Shown: positions 28,963 through 43,190, counted from the stretch's first letter. The stretch: 64,000 bases of DNA from Allacma fusca (GCA_947179485.1 OX359247.1:58997131-59061130); one strand, 5' to 3'. The notes: generated by a model from the sequence alone, not told the origin. Made by a program: numbers and translations.

Positions 28963-31014
28963 CAATGCTCTTATAAGGAGTGCATATGTATCTGAGCTTG
29001 TTTCCATGCTGTTGGATAAAAAAGGACTGGAAAAATGGGAAAGGGAATTCCTGGGTTTTCAGGCCAAAAATGTTATGACATTTGCGTAGGCCGATTAATT
29101 TAAATTTTTCCTCCGCTCTTAGTACCCAATATGACGTTCCCATTTGGCATTGATTTTCTCCGCAGAGTCTGTATATTAGATATTTACGTCAGTTTCCTCG
29201 AACTCAGTATTTTGATGTATAGCCATATAGCAGTAGAGATTCGTTCCAGAGCTGGGTTTCTGGGACGAAGGGACGAAAAGGAGAAAAACGCAATGGTTAT
29301 TAAACGAGCCCGCCTAAAAAAAAACCCAGTGAGAATTTATGCCTGCGATAACGTGAGGACATGTATGCATCGGAATTTGAACATAACTCAAGACAAATGG
29401 GATGGTTTGTTTTTGCACGAAAGCCGCATTTATATATATTTTGGATGAGTCCAAAACCGCTCCTGTTACTAGAGCTCGGTGAACCGTGGAAATTAATGGA
29501 CATTTCTCATGCTCTCGTCACTACATCTGCTCAAATCGCTACTGTTAAAGCTAGACGTGAGTTCCCTACACCCATTGGCTTACGGCAAATTCAACTCAGT
29601 CTGCAAGTATACGTACAAGATGGGTCCAATTATTTTACCCGTTTTGGGTGTAGTTTGTTTTTGACCATTGATGTTTCTGTATCAGGTGTTTGATCATATG
29701 TATCTAAATTATTGGATTGGACCAAATTTATTGGTAAATTTTAAGAAAAAGTCTGTAAATTTGGTTCCATTGACTTAGGTCAAAATGTGGGGTCAATATG
29801 GGATCGGGTCAGATTGTAATACAAAGTTTTTGAATGCGTTTGCGGCTTCGATGAGCTGAAAATATTTGTTTAGAATTTCTAAACTGTAAGATAAGAATAA
29901 CATTTCTAACTGTTTTTATTGACCTATGAATGTTCATAAGTCAATATTTCGGGCCACAAGGGTTAAAAATGCAAAATGCAGAGAGATTTTACGCTGACTG
30001 CCGGAATTGTTTTTACTAAGTAAATTTTACTTTGAAACCATGGGTCTTGAAATTTTTTGGGGGTTTCTTATTTTTTGTATTGACGTAGGCAAATAAAATG
30101 GGCAAGATGGCTAAACAGGCCAAAAGCAAATTTTGAGGGAACATAGAAGTCATTTGTGTAATTATGGGAATATGATGCTGGTTAGGATTTATATGAAAAT
30201 ATTCTGAGGTGTTCAAATGATCCTGATTGTCCTTCTTATTTGTGTAACTTCGTACAGGAATCTTGGTTTAAGTCAATGGAATTTCTCCTATAAGATTTTG
30301 AAGTAAATTTTCTGGAATGTGTGAGATTTCAATAGATTTATTTGCACGACTTTTTTTAAATTATATGTAAACAGTATATGATCAGAGTCACCCTGTACAT
30401 GTATTTGAAATGGGCAGACTGAGTGTAGGAAGAATATTGGAGGATTTAAATCAGTGCTAATGGAATCTGGAAGCAAATGGGAAAGTTGATGAAGCAAAGC
30501 TTTTAAAAAAGATCCCTTTCAGTCTGACGGAAACAGGAGCTTAGAAAGTGCAACGTGCTCGTAATGGGAAATCAATGGAAGAGTACAAAACCTCTTTTAT
30601 TTAGCATGTGTTACATGTTAGTAGCCTTTTCAATCCTCATCTGTTTACAAGGATTAGGGCGGAAATTTGCGTGTGAGTAGGTGCACTTTTTATGGTTGAC
30701 ACAAAGCTCCGATGCGGTGCTTACAATTTGGGTTTGCGTTTTACAGCTTTTAAGGTTCCTGGTCAACAGTCCCATGCGTACAGTTGGGATTCCTGGACAT
30801 TTTGGGAGGGAACAACAAAAATGCTCGGAAAGTTAACCGACACCAGGAGAAAATTCTAATCTGCACTAAAAATGCTTCACATACCAAAATGCCAATGGTG
30901 CAGTTTAAAAATGCAATTTCCTGAAAATTTTTAGCTTTGCCAATATTTCTAAATTACTAAAACATTGAAACTACCCAGAACTTGCAAAATAGCTGAAAAT
31001 GCTTTTCATTCCAA

Positions 31015-31215
31015 AACTTCTGAAAATTCTAAAAAACCCGAAAATTCTAAAACACCCGAAAATTCTAAAACTCCTGAAAATTTAAAAACTCCTGAAAATT
31101 TAAAAACTCCTGAAAATTTAAAAACTACTGAAAATTTAAAAACTCCTGAAAATTTAAAAACTCCTGAAAATTTAAAAAATCCTGAAAATTCTAAAACACC
31201 CGAAAATTCGAAGAC
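31015..31215. repeat. 18-bp minisatellite encoding KTPENL repeats
   Basis: About eleven copies of a unit near ACTCCTGAAAATTTAAAA. Because the unit is a multiple of three it keeps one frame open, reading KTPENL and SKTPEN hexapeptides within an 88-codon frame from ATG 30965 to the stop at 31231. No homology or splice evidence supports a gene. Confidence 0.85.
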
Positions 31216-33617
31216 CGACGAAAGTCGTTAACGTTTTTAAAAGGCAACTCTGCTAAACAGCGCAAAAATGGCTACTATTGGTGTAAAAATGACAAGCAAA
31301 TTCAGAACTGCTGACACTACTAATGCAAGTGGCCTAAAACGTCTCTGAAATTGAACACAAGAATAGAAACAAAAAATAGGTTTTCTGAAACTCATGTAGG
31401 GATCGACACGTAGTCATAAACAATAGAAAAACTCTTTCTCATCTTGGCACGCCCAGCCCTGTTTACAATTTGCATTCATGTGTCATAAACTGCATAGAGA
31501 ATAAATGGGCTGAAACTGCAAAGGCGGCTATCGGCTAAAAGCCCATATTGTCATGTCTATATTTATTTATATTTGAACTCCTCAAAGGGTTTGACAACCC
31601 GTTATGGCTTCCAATATTTTCCCATACAATATGCATCTCCAAAGGATGTTATTCAATACAATGCACTATATATGCAAATAATTGTTACAATATTCTGCAC
31701 ATATATGCCCATACACACACAAGTAATTCTCTACAGTTTCCTCCCACTATCACTTAGCCCCTACTTCCCTAAACAAATGGGTGCCCTTACAGCAATACTC
31801 CACTCTACGAGCGTGCAAAGGAAATTTTGTGGGTAGCAAATATTTGCTGTGGCTTTTCCCAGCCGTTGTAAAGTACATGGGCCTAAATGGATTTGACCTG
31901 CATTGACACGAGGTTCGAAGACGAGGAGGATGTTTGAGGATAAGAATTCACGACGGGACAGACACAGCGGGTGACAGCTTCACCTGAATTATTGTCACGG
32001 CCTCTCCAAATCTCCAAATACTCGGGCACGCAAAAGGGTAGGTGTATATCGACAATGTGCTCATAGCATAAAAGTATAAGGTTCAAGCTCTCATTGCCCC
32101 AATGGGCATACAAAGGCGGCAGAAGCAGTGCAAGGGAAAAAACCATAAGCGGAATTTAAACCCAATAAAAGGAATAATGTGACTGTAAATATTTCTAGAG
32201 TCAAAACCTCATTCTGTCCACATTGTGAGATATGATCCCAAATAAGATTACAATATTGATAGGATCAAGTGGATCAAGGTGTGTCCCGTTTACATGGCAA
32301 AAACACACATTTTTAAATCTCATCCTCGTATTTTGTCCCACTGACAACAATTCACGCCTCAACCCCCACACGCTTGCTCCAGTAAGAACAATTCAGCTCA
32401 GTCTCCTTACAAGGGACTCCTTTTTTATTATTTCCAATAATTATTTACCTATTGTAAATTGTAATAGATGGGGACGAGAGAAACGTTTCAAATAATTGCG
32501 CTCTGGAGGGAAGCAAATCTAATGTAAATTTTTTCAAGAAGCTGGTCTGATTAGACATTTGTGACTCCTAATTGCAGAAAAAAGGAAAAGTTGGTCGTGA
32601 TCACCTCAAGGCAACGTCATGCTTTGACAGCTTTTTTATTATCTGCCCCCCACTCTATACAGTACAGCAGTTTTATAAACACAGCCCCAAATGTCATAAG
32701 GGCTCAATTTCTGATCGACGCGTCCTTCTTTAGATGGCCTAAAATTATAAGTCTGTCCAATGGGGCCTTGTTTAAATATTTGGAAAATTTTAGTGATAAT
32801 TATTTACAACGTTGGCTCTTAAAGTGGGATTGTACTGCATTCTCTTTATACACATCCCCCATAATTTTATGCTCATCTTCCGCAAACCTTGAGTTGAGTC
32901 CGGAGGTAAATAAGCCTCGAAGCTCACGAAGTAGGAGGACATAATCAATTTCTCATCTCCATTCTTGTATTTCCCTTCTGATTGTAAGGTGTCATTTTTA
33001 TGGAAAGAAAATATTTGGTTAAAAATCCAATAAACTTTGTAAATGCAATTGGACGTAAGCAAAAGGTCCTATCAAATATTTCGTTCCTCCAGCTCAAGAA
33101 TCATCTTGACAAAATATTTTAATATTTCAAGCTGTTAATGGTACGTCAAATTCATGTATTTTTTTAAGAAAAACTTTATTTTTGAAAAAGTACCAATAAT
33201 CGAAATCTATTATCAACATGGGAGATTGACAAATATTTTCAGAAACGAACGCTATGGAAGACAGTGTAATAAGAATTACTGTATAAAAGCATGATGGAAT
33301 TTTAAAGAAAACAAATAATTTTGGGAAAAAGATGTGGCTGATCTAAATATTGGGAAATGTATATTTGTATACGTAGCAAGAGCGTTAGGAGTAAAAACTC
33401 AAGTCATAAAAATTGAGGGCAGAAATGTTTTATTTGATTTCGTATAGCTAAGCATTAAACCTTAAAGTTTAATAATTGTAAGTGCAAGCTGAAGGATAAA
33501 ACCATCGGAGACTAGCACTGAAAATGAGGAGTAAAATTGAAAAGTCACAAAGGGGCAAAGTGAAACATTTGTGTATAATATGTGGCGCAGAGGATTTAAT
33601 GTTAGATAAAAAAACAT

Positions 33618-33652
33618 GCATTTGAAACATGCATTTGAAACATGCATGGTTT
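33618..33652. repeat. Triple 14-bp repeat around CATGCATTTGAAA
   Basis: CATGCATTTGAAA occurs twice and then CATGCATGG. Each unit holds a CATG/ATGCAT palindrome. Confidence 0.8.
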
Positions 33653-36600
33653 AATCATAATGACTGAGCGCCAGCCTGAGCTTTAAAACTTTTAAGACTT
33701 GAGCTGTTGATTGAGCTCGAGATTCGACTTAAGGATTTCAAACCTTCGCGGCAGAACGCAGGCAAGATTTGACCCCACATTAAGCCATCCCAGGGACCCC
33801 CATTGCGAAACCACTAGTTTGTTATGATATGTGAAAAATTTTGATACGAGGTCAAACAAATACCCCAGAACTCTCCAAAAGAACTAGTTCTCAATCTATA
33901 ATGTTTCAGTGGGAAAATTTAAAATTGTCTTGTGATAGTGGGCAGCTGTCTTGATGGCTGACAAAAATGATCAGGACATTTAGACAGCTTGTCACTTCGC
34001 CCCTAAAAATTGGGTTACTCTGTGTGTGGACTCGGCTTGGCATGGAACTAATTTAAAAATTGTCGCACATGTATTACCCAAGAGTACATATTTATAAATA
34101 CATAAGTAGACACGATCATCAGTACCATTCTTCACATTGATATGACAAATGCACCTGTGCGAATGTAAACATGTAAAATTTGCACGCTTGGCTTAGGGGC
34201 GTGAAAAGAAATGACATTCAGCTTTCCATTGGGATTTTACAATTTAATTAGGATTGGATTTGTAAGCCCCTTATCTGCTAACAAGGACCAAGATGTAATC
34301 CGATGTCGAAGAATAGAGTCATATGGAGGAGGTGTTGGATTTTCATCATATCCAAGGCAAGGCTAATGATGGAAATTAGTTGTGAAAATAGAGGATTTGA
34401 AACTGCGCCTTCCTTATTTTTTAAATTAGGTCATTAGCATTAAATTAGGGGGAGAAACGAGGATTTTTCTGTGGACATGAAATCTAAGGTGTGTTCTGGC
34501 GGATTGTTGATAATCATCTGATGTAATTATTATTATTCCTCCGCTCACTGTAGTAATACACAGTAGTACTTGACTCTGATCGTCATAGTAATTAGCCACC
34601 TGAAGGGAATTTTTCCAGGTATGTCATAAGCCCCTTTTATCAAGCCTAGCTTTATTTTCTTATTTTATCTCAGCTGTCGATTCTTGTTTGTTTGTTCAAC
34701 GGGCAATCATTATTTCTACCCCAATCCTATTTTTACAGTTAATAAAATAAATTACATGTATTTTATTAGAATTAACAAACACAGTGGAATAACTGAAAAT
34801 TGCTAAGACCAAATACTTTTCAAATAATTACATATAAACTTGGAGACACAAAATTAGCCATGAAATTGTTAGAAAGTATAATTTACTTTATGAAAATTAC
34901 TATGAAGCAAAAAGTAACATTTCATAAAATGTAACGCGGTTTATTAATTTGCAAAATTTGCTTCTCCAACAGTGAGCAGTATTTTCAACGCAATCACGTA
35001 TGAATGTATGTACCCTAAAATTATTGAGAAGTGCTTGTTAAAATTAAATAGTCAGGACTCAAAATATTATAATAAATTATTTGAGAATTTACTACCGTGA
35101 CTGCCACAACCCACAACACAACAGAGTAAGAAAGAAGACATGTTTTAAAAATTCGCGCGTACATGTAAATCAAATCTGTATCTCCAATTAATGAAGCAAA
35201 ATGCGTGCTATTGTAAGAAATTTGATTTGAAGACTTTTTAATTTAAAAAGAATAGCCCCCTTAATTTTGAATTGTTTACAGAAATGTGAACAACTTTTTA
35301 AATTTAAAATACGCCAATTTTCAATGGGATGAAGTGAGCCATTTTTAAGGCTCCAAAATTTCTGTGAATGCAACTGCACCTTAACAGACGATACTCTGAC
35401 TCAATAGGGTCATGAGCAATTGGTAGTTTTTACAAATTAGAAATGACTTAATGGTGGTAGTAATAATTGAAGTATAACATGCCATCAATACATTTGTTCT
35501 ACTTTCTTCAAATTAATGACTCGCGAAGGTAATGAATCCTGTGAGGGTATAAAACGCCGTAATAAGTTGCATGATTACTCCTTTGACCGGTTGTTTGTGG
35601 TCATGTCAAGAATTCTAACAAGTTTGGGTTTTAAATGTAAATAACAAGAGGTAAAAGATCAGGACAATAAATTCAGTCAAGGTGTCTCAAAGCATTTGTC
35701 TCCCCCTGGCATTTGTATGTATAAAAACGATGACAAGAGGGGAAAACATGCAATTCCTCTCTCGTTTTGATGCAAGTGCTTTTTTAGGTTTCTAAAATTT
35801 GTTTCATTGACCTAGGACAGTATTTGATGTCCTTATTGATTATTTTGATTTATCTGGCCTGTTACCTAAAACACAGCAAGTTGAAAATTGACTATGAGCA
35901 TTGGCCAGACATGGGTGAAATTATTTTTATGGAACAACTGGCAGACAAAAAAGCAGGTTTAAAAATTCTTTGAATATCCCGAATTTACTTTGTTTTCGAC
36001 CCGTTGGATCTGGAATTTTGTTATAGGTCAATGCAATATTTTGAAAATATTTCAAGAGCAATTTTGTCAATTCGTCTCGAATAAACATGATTGAGTAACC
36101 ATTTTTTATTAGAGTATTATACTGATATGCACTAATTCCTCATTAAAAAATTCTGCATTACATATGCTAAAGGTTCTGTGCGTAAGTGCATTGACAACGA
36201 ATATCTTATTTGCAGGATGGTAAAACGATTGAAAATTCAAATATCTACTGGTATAAGTAGATTTCCTATATACGTTTTTGAATCCTTCAAATTTCCCGAC
36301 TTTGCTTCTAAGTTTTGACTCCTGCGTCCGGAATGTTGATGTAACATCAACAACAAATTTTATCCAGATTCGTCTTAAAATGTGAGAGTTCAATATTTTT
36401 TTCCCTGTCCCGTAAAAATGCATGAGGGGAGGAAAAGGCTGACTGCCACCCACAAGTACATTTGCTCAATGAAGTTAAATGCAATAAATAAAGATTTACT
36501 GTAGTGAATAAATTATTTGCCAGGAAAAAAGAACCCTTTAAATGGGAGCGTCGGAGGGAAAAGTGCAACTTGTTTCTTTATCGTTTATTCCAATTGAGCT

Positions 36601-38149
36601 TTACTGCTTATTTAAATTACCCGCCGAACCGGAACAGTCCACATTTAAATGACAACAAACGACAAGACATGACTTGCTCCTTCTCGAGTAGATTTACATA
36701 TGGGTCGGGACAGCGACCACCCAAATACCAAGTCGTGGTCGTGGAGTGTAATATCCCACATTTGCAAATTTTTACCGCCTTTTTTCACACAACTCATTCT
36801 GAGTAAATGTACAGCTTCTCAAACCATTGTGTGTTCAGCATGAGTTGGGCGCCACTGCTAATTGTAAGCTCTACTCGTTCCATTGTATCAGCGATATAAG
36901 AAAATGGAAATTAGGAAAAATGTCACGTGCAGGATAAAGGTTTTTACCAAAGAGTTTGCTCCTATGACATTTTCTGGATAGTCGGGAAACTTTTCGAAAC
37001 GCTCAATTAGTTTGATTAGATTTTTAAAATGGCCTGATTTCATTAAAGTTTTCAACCATCAGCAAACACGTCCAGGTGTAACCTTGAAAACGGCTTGGGT
37101 TTCGAGTCGCAGTTACAGTTTCACCTTTTAGTTTCGAATTATTTCGCAAGCGTTGGGCAAAAATTTATTTAGAATTTTAAATTCTTACCCAAATTTCAAC
37201 GATAAATTCTAACTCAAACATACCTTATTTTTGAATGCTTACTCTAGTTTTGAGGTCTAACACAAGTGCAGAGTTCAAATGTCGGGGTCCAATTTTCACT
37301 CATTGTCCGTTAATTATTTAGAACGCCATTACAGCTTATAGCTCCACATCCAAATTCTTGTTTCGGGGAAAAAATGAAACGTTTTTTAGGTATGAAATTT
37401 CTATTAAATTTTTGCCGATTTTATGCTTTCCCTTTAATCGTTAATATGAGAGAATGAAATATATGAAAAAATGATGCATTGTCAGGTCAAGCTTGAAAAT
37501 TTGTTGCATGATGTTTATAGAATAAAAACACCATTGGAAATCTAACCACAGAGGAAAATAGAAAAAAATACAGGATCCTCAAACGAGCAAAACCACAAGA
37601 GGTAAAAGATGATCGAAACGTTCAATTCATCAAAGACATGGAAATTATGGTGGGGTGAACCGCAGATAAATAACATAACAAGAGAATCTACGGATATTCA
37701 TTACAACTTATATATGTTTGAGAATGCAAAAACGTGATGTTCAACTTGATCATTTTCCCCAATTTTCCACACGAATTAATTTTTCCAACCAAAATATGTT
37801 CTTATGTATGCTTGACTAGATATTTGTTTTGCTCTTTCTCTGTGGATGCTTTTAGAGTGAGCTTTATAGCTGTTCGAGAATATAGCCCTTCTAACAAGAT
37901 TTTCCATTTAGGGGCATTGAGAGACCGGCCCGATTGGAACAATGCTAATTTTCCCCGCTAATTTAGCATATGAGTTTCCAAATAATCAATTTACTATTGG
38001 AATTATACAAACATATCGTTTTAAGACCCAAAATGTTCTACATGCTGTAAAAGAAGCTCTACATTTCTCTCACAAATTTCTCCAACATTTCCTTCAAATA
38101 TTCTTTGAAATTTTTTTTTGAAATTTCCCGGAAAAATCTTCACAAAGTT

Positions 38150-38340
38150 TGTCCTAAATCTCATAAATATTTCCCCCAAAATACTCCCAAATGTTCCACA
38201 ATACCCCAAAATGCTCCAAAATACCCCAAATATCCCAAAATGTCCCAGAACACCCCAGAATATTCCCAAAATGTCCCACAACCCCTCAGAATATTCCCAA
38301 ATGTCCCACAATGTCATAAATTCCCCAAACATTTTCAAAA
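38150..38340. repeat. C-rich low-complexity tract of CCCAAAAT(G)-type repeats
   Basis: Irregular repetition of CCCAAAATGTCCCA and CAAAATACCCC words with strong strand asymmetry. It yields two overlapping plus-strand frames rich in Pro, Asn and Gln, judged spurious. Confidence 0.75.
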
Positions 38341-39010
38341 AATTGTCGCTGAAGTCGTCCACTATAACATTCTTGCTCGTAAAGATATACCTTACCATAA
38401 ACAAACTACGTGAAATCCCCTAAAAATATTACCAGCACTAACTATATTTGAAAAACCCTATACCTATATAAAAACATGTGTGCTACAATACCTAGGAAAG
38501 AAAAATCCTTCCTTTCAATTGTGCTTGTATAATATGTTAAGGAGGGAAATTTTTTGCTGGGTCCATGTAAATCTACTGATGGAAAAAATTGCATTGTAGA
38601 AACATGTGTGTGGGGATGGCTGGGATGATATTACTTGTAGCTATTGGATTACGTCCACCTCAGAGGTGACTTAACATCTGTTTTTTCCATGTTTAGATGG
38701 ATCGGATAAGGATGTAGAAAAGTACACGATACAATGTTATATAATTGCACATCATTACAGGTTCCCCCCTGTACTAATTTAAAGGTAAGACTCTGTACAC
38801 ATGACATTGTGGGGAGGATAAGGGGAGTCGTTGCTAAAAATACAATGAAGACAGGGCAGTAGAGATAATGTGATTTGTGGGTTGTTGGAAATGAGGAATG
38901 GAAAGGTAATTGCTCACGCTGTTCAACAAATAAATCCTTTCCTTTTTCGTCGTCGTCAACATCCAGCTTCCAAGGTTATGGCGGAAGAAAATCCTCTGGC
39001 TCATTTCATA

Positions 39011-39011
39011 C

Positions 39012-39041
<30 letters not shown>
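39011..39041. repeat. (AAT)n microsatellite
   Basis: About nine AAT units. Confidence 0.95.
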
Positions 39042-39043
<2 letters not shown>

Positions 39044-39062
39044 TTGTACTACAACATACACG

Positions 39063-39266
39063 TACAGTACAATCCCTTTACACCATCAACCCTAAATATT
39101 CATCACATTTTGATTATCCTTACTGTGCATATAGCAATGCTGCTATACCTATTTATATAAATAGGTGGAAATGAACATTAGCCATAAGAATGTGTTTTAA
39201 ATACTTTCTCTCAATAGGGACAATGTCCTTATAAAAGGAGGAATCTTGTAGTTAGAGCTCACTGTA
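39063..39266. mobile_element. MITE of the TACAGT...TATAA family
   Basis: Left end TACAGTACAATCCCTTTACA. Right end CTTGTAGTTAGAGCTCACTG then TA. About 204 bp. Another left end (TACAGTAGAATCTCGCTATA) lies at 39567. Confidence 0.6.
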
Positions 39267-40327
39267 ATGTACACACACTCACCCCATTTGTTTACCTTTA
39301 CAAATTCCCACGTGCCCTTCATGGCCCTCCATTGACTGAGCAGGTGAGTGGATGAGAGAGATTTTGCATCAATTCTGATAGTAATCATTTGTACACATGT
39401 AACAATGAGCAGGGGATCTTTCAAAATACACAATCACCTCTGGTTATAGCAGACCCTCTTAAAAATTATTTTTCCCACGAAGTCAACACTAAACTGAGGG
39501 GGAGTAATTTTTATCACGCTTATACCCCAATGTAAATTTTGATAGTTAAAATAGTAATAGATCATATACAGTAGAATCTCGCTATAAGGGAGGAATGAGT
39601 GCTCCTCAATTTAATTTCTCATCCTGAAGGCAATCAAGGCCCTGCTCACAATGTGACACCTATTATGTACGCATGTATAAAGGCTCGACGTCTCAGTACA
39701 AGCTCCGTCTATCCCAAGGTAAGAGATACAAGCATTTCGAGGTGAGGGATTGCGTAAGAAATTTTAATGATCCCACAATGCTCTTACTTTAGGACACACA
39801 ATCAGTGAGAAAATTCGAGGATTAATTTGTTTACAAGAGTCGTAGGAACTATTTACAGGTTCTTTATTTTATCTATCCGGTCCCATTGAATTTGAACGGT
39901 CTGTCTACGTGATAAGGGAAATCTGCTAGCAAAGTTCGAAACACATGTTAGTTTCAAAATAACGTAAACAAATAAATACGGGTGTATATGATCTACATAC
40001 CTTATTCTTTTACTAAAAAAATTTGTCATTAATTAACCAGGGGGCTATCAAAGGAAGGAAGTGGGAATTATAAAGTAAGAGTCATCCCTGTAATAATTAT
40101 AATGTAAAGGTATAGGGAGAGAGATTCAATGTGAGGAGTAATTTTGGAGGAAATGCTGATCTTAATTAGGTGATTCATGAGTTTGTAAATTAATGGTTAA
40201 AATTTTAAAGAGAATGTTTACCCTTGCATTTATTTTTAGCTCGTGCGATATGTTTGTAGGACGATGGTTATTGAACCGAGAACTCTTGTCTTGTCTCAAG
40301 TTGTCAGTCCCATTACAGTACAGCAAC

Positions 40328-40346
40328 AACACACACACACACACAC
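40328..40346. repeat. (AC)n microsatellite
   Basis: Nine AC units. Confidence 0.9.
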
Positions 40347-41468
40347 GCTCACCCATGTACGCGCGGATGGACGAGACTCTGATGAGAGACGAGTGTGGAG
40401 CATGTACAAAGACGGAGGTTGAGGAGTTGAGGGATAAATAAATACAATTTGTTGATAAATCTTTACGGAAGAGTAAGCAGACGAGTGTTTACTGGATTTA
40501 ATTCAGAGTGTGGATGGGGAGGTTGTCAGGACTCCGATTATTTTTTGGGGTCTGCACGAGCTTTGATTGGGTTCTTATTTTCTTGGGAATTAAATGGATT
40601 TTTATTGAAGTCCATACACACATTCAAAGTCCACAGGATTTTTTGTACAAAGGGAGACCTTGAAGGAGAAAATTAACGTCTGGAGATTAGGCTCTTAGCT
40701 CGGTAACAATAATACTGCAAGAGTGTGATTCGTATTTTAAATGTGTGTACGTTCCATTTACTTCTACTCACAAAGGAGCTGGGTACAGGGTTCCCACGGG
40801 ACGTTTACTCTCTACAATACATTTTAAAAATTTTATTGGAATTACATTTCCAATCCGGAATTTTAAGAGTCCCATTCTTAGGAGCCGATAGGAAATTCTG
40901 TTTGATTGCATTTATTTGAAAAAGAACCGCTTTTAAATAATTTTTAGAAATAATATTTTTAAAAGTAGCACCTCTCCAAGAATCCAATTCTGAAATCCAA
41001 TTTTAAAATTAATTGTAAAAACGGAAGTTGAAGGGAATAAATTTCAAAACGTAATATATTATGCGTATAGAGACTAAATTTTAAAACACACAAGTTTTTA
41101 TTTTTTACACAGTTTGTTTTAATTTTTCTACCCACAAATATTTGGGATTTATAACTGGCAGGGTCTGTGAATTGGTTCCGGTAATACTTTGCCGAATAAA
41201 ATTGTAAGTTTGCAAAGTGGATAGACAAAATTTGAGGCCATCTTGTACGTACCCTTGATGATTATGGTGCAAGCCACGTCCTATCTTACTTAACATTGTT
41301 GGTGAAATATGGAGAAAAAATGAAGGCACTTTACAGTATACGCAGGAGTCACATATTGGAGGAAAAAAAACATGGCCATAAGGGACAGTCGTATTCTCCA
41401 TAGTCATCATAAGACTATCGGGCACCCCCAGTCTAGCCATAATAATGACATCAGATGGAATTCTCATA

Positions 41469-41766
41469 TACAGTCCTCACATTTTATCACCTTAACCCTA
41501 GAAGGACCCCAAGACTTTTTAATAGTAGTTGCAATGTTGAGTTAATCAGTGGAAAGACTTGGGGCAAAAAGACAAGATTCCAAATTGTTTTTCCCTGGAG
41601 ATCAAAGTAGTTTATTTAATTATACAAAGGCCTATAATGGAATTATAGGCCTTTGTGCTTTTATATTAAAAATTTACGGGGTGGTACATATTTTGCGCTA
41701 ATGTTTTTTTGCCACTTTAGAAACAATGTTTTTTGAAGGGGTTGGTTATAGAAAGGAGCCAGTGTA
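41469..41766. mobile_element. MITE of the TACAGT...TATAA family with central hairpin
   Basis: Left end TACAGTCCTCACATTTTATC. Right end GTTGGTTATAGAAAGGAGCC then AGTGTA. A perfect 15-bp stem with a 3-nt loop lies at 41624-41656, near the middle. Confidence 0.6.
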
Positions 41767-43024
41767 TGTAATTTTTTTCTGGATTTGGGATGGAGTGAAT
41801 TTAAACACTAGGTTATTTATTCCTGTCGTGTTCACAACCAGGACTTCATTAATTACTACTAGAACCATAAGTGTTTAGTCTGAGTCAGTTGCCTTGTGGT
41901 CCATTTGTCTTCATTGACATCTACGGCTTCCTTGGGGGTGCTGTTTTATTGCCGTATCTCCAGGTGGGACTGTGCAAGCGTTCCTTATGACATGTCTTTT
42001 TCTTTCTTGCTAAATGCATCTCAGACATTTGACCGCCCGGCTTGTTAACTCCTGCGATTCTAACCTTTGATAACTTTGTAAGGGAAGGAGTCCGAAAGCC
42101 AAACCTTGGGCTCGCGGCACTATTTATGTATAAGTTATGTATAAGTTTTTTCATAAATTCACATACATGTTTCCCATCTGCGAGAATAAATGGGGCATGT
42201 CTGCCCGTCCAGCTTTTTCTATCGAATCTGTGACCATTGAAATGCGCTTCCGCAAATATCTTCTTTTTTAATGATTATTTGTTATCAGAACTTGAAAGAG
42301 CCATTTGGAAAATTTATCCCTGCAATTTTTGTTCTCGATATTAGTACGCTGCTCACGATTCCACGGTAAATAAATTTGTTAAGCGTGGGGTCAAGCGGGG
42401 CGACATCCCTCCCAAGATATGAGATTCCTCTTCGTATCTACAAATTTAATACCATATAAATTTGTAATTTAGACCCAAATATCATGAAGTTTTCCGCCGG
42501 GGTGCTACTGGTCATATTTCATGGCGTGATTTTATAAAAATAATTCTAAACCTAGAAGCTTAAATACATTTTAACTTAGGATGTTTTGTAGGTTCATATT
42601 CAAATACAGAATTACAAATCTAAAGATTTCGACACCAAATAAATTTACACAAGGCAAAAATATTAGGGCACATCCCTGTTAAAAGCAATATTTATTTCTG
42701 CAACAGCAATATGAGTCAAATTTTGCCATGTATACAGTTCTTTACTTGGAGCAGTGGCCGGATTTTTAATTTTTCCTAAATGTTTATTCCCGACAGGAAG
42801 GACGTCAACAATTTAGAAATGTCCTGTTGAAAAAAGGTCAATAAATTGAAAAGACACAAACAATAGGCACAACAATTGCTAAAACGAACTTTAATATATG
42901 GAACAGAGTTACAATTTTAATTGGTAAGTACCAGTGTACCAGAACCTACTCTAACCTTAAAATTTAAATTGCGCGCGGATTTATAAGTTCATAATGGATA
43001 TTAATGGTTGGCGGAAAGTCCTTC

Positions 43025-43190
43025 GGTCAATACTGCAACAACGTCTATAAAAGATTTGCGTCGTGACTTTGTACCTGGGAAAGCGCCTGTGACATACATA
43101 TGTATGTATTATCTAGTAGCATGAATTTAAACATGATCTATTTTTCTTTCCTGAGGTCAAGCGGACGACCCGATCTTCTCCAAAATTAAT
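43025..43190. repeat. Dispersed repeat copy, about 165 bp
   Basis: It resembles 45120-45290 in the same orientation, though the two sit on opposite sides of gene copy 1. Shared blocks: ATACTG.AACAACGT, ATGTATGTATT, TTTAAAC.TGA.CT and TTTTCTCCAA-like ends. It is independent of the A/B segmental duplication. No tRNA-like A/B boxes seen. Confidence 0.5.

Larger units (their letters stand above)
28963..39062. other. Gene-free DNA, moderately AT-rich
   Basis: It holds the KTPENL minisatellite, the C-rich tract and MITE-like ends near 32658. A patch at 31883-32146 has more balanced composition and an 87-codon minus-strand frame, but no family match. Confidence 0.5.
39267..42349. other. Gene-free DNA with MITEs
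   Basis: It holds one paired MITE and several unpaired ends. A minus-strand frame at 41105-41467 reads MRIPSDVIIMARLGVPDS and is of balanced composition near 41235-41467. I cannot link it to splice sites or a family. Confidence 0.45.

Noticed and set aside
31883..32146. 87-codon minus-strand frame starting MVFSLALLLPPLYAHW
   Set aside because: Signal-peptide-like start and a possible CAG-GTGAAG donor, but no second exon or homologue could be found, so it is mentioned only as a patch of balanced composition.
38021..38423. Three frames of 101-127 codons on both strands
   Set aside because: They come from the C-rich low-complexity tract and have its word repetition.
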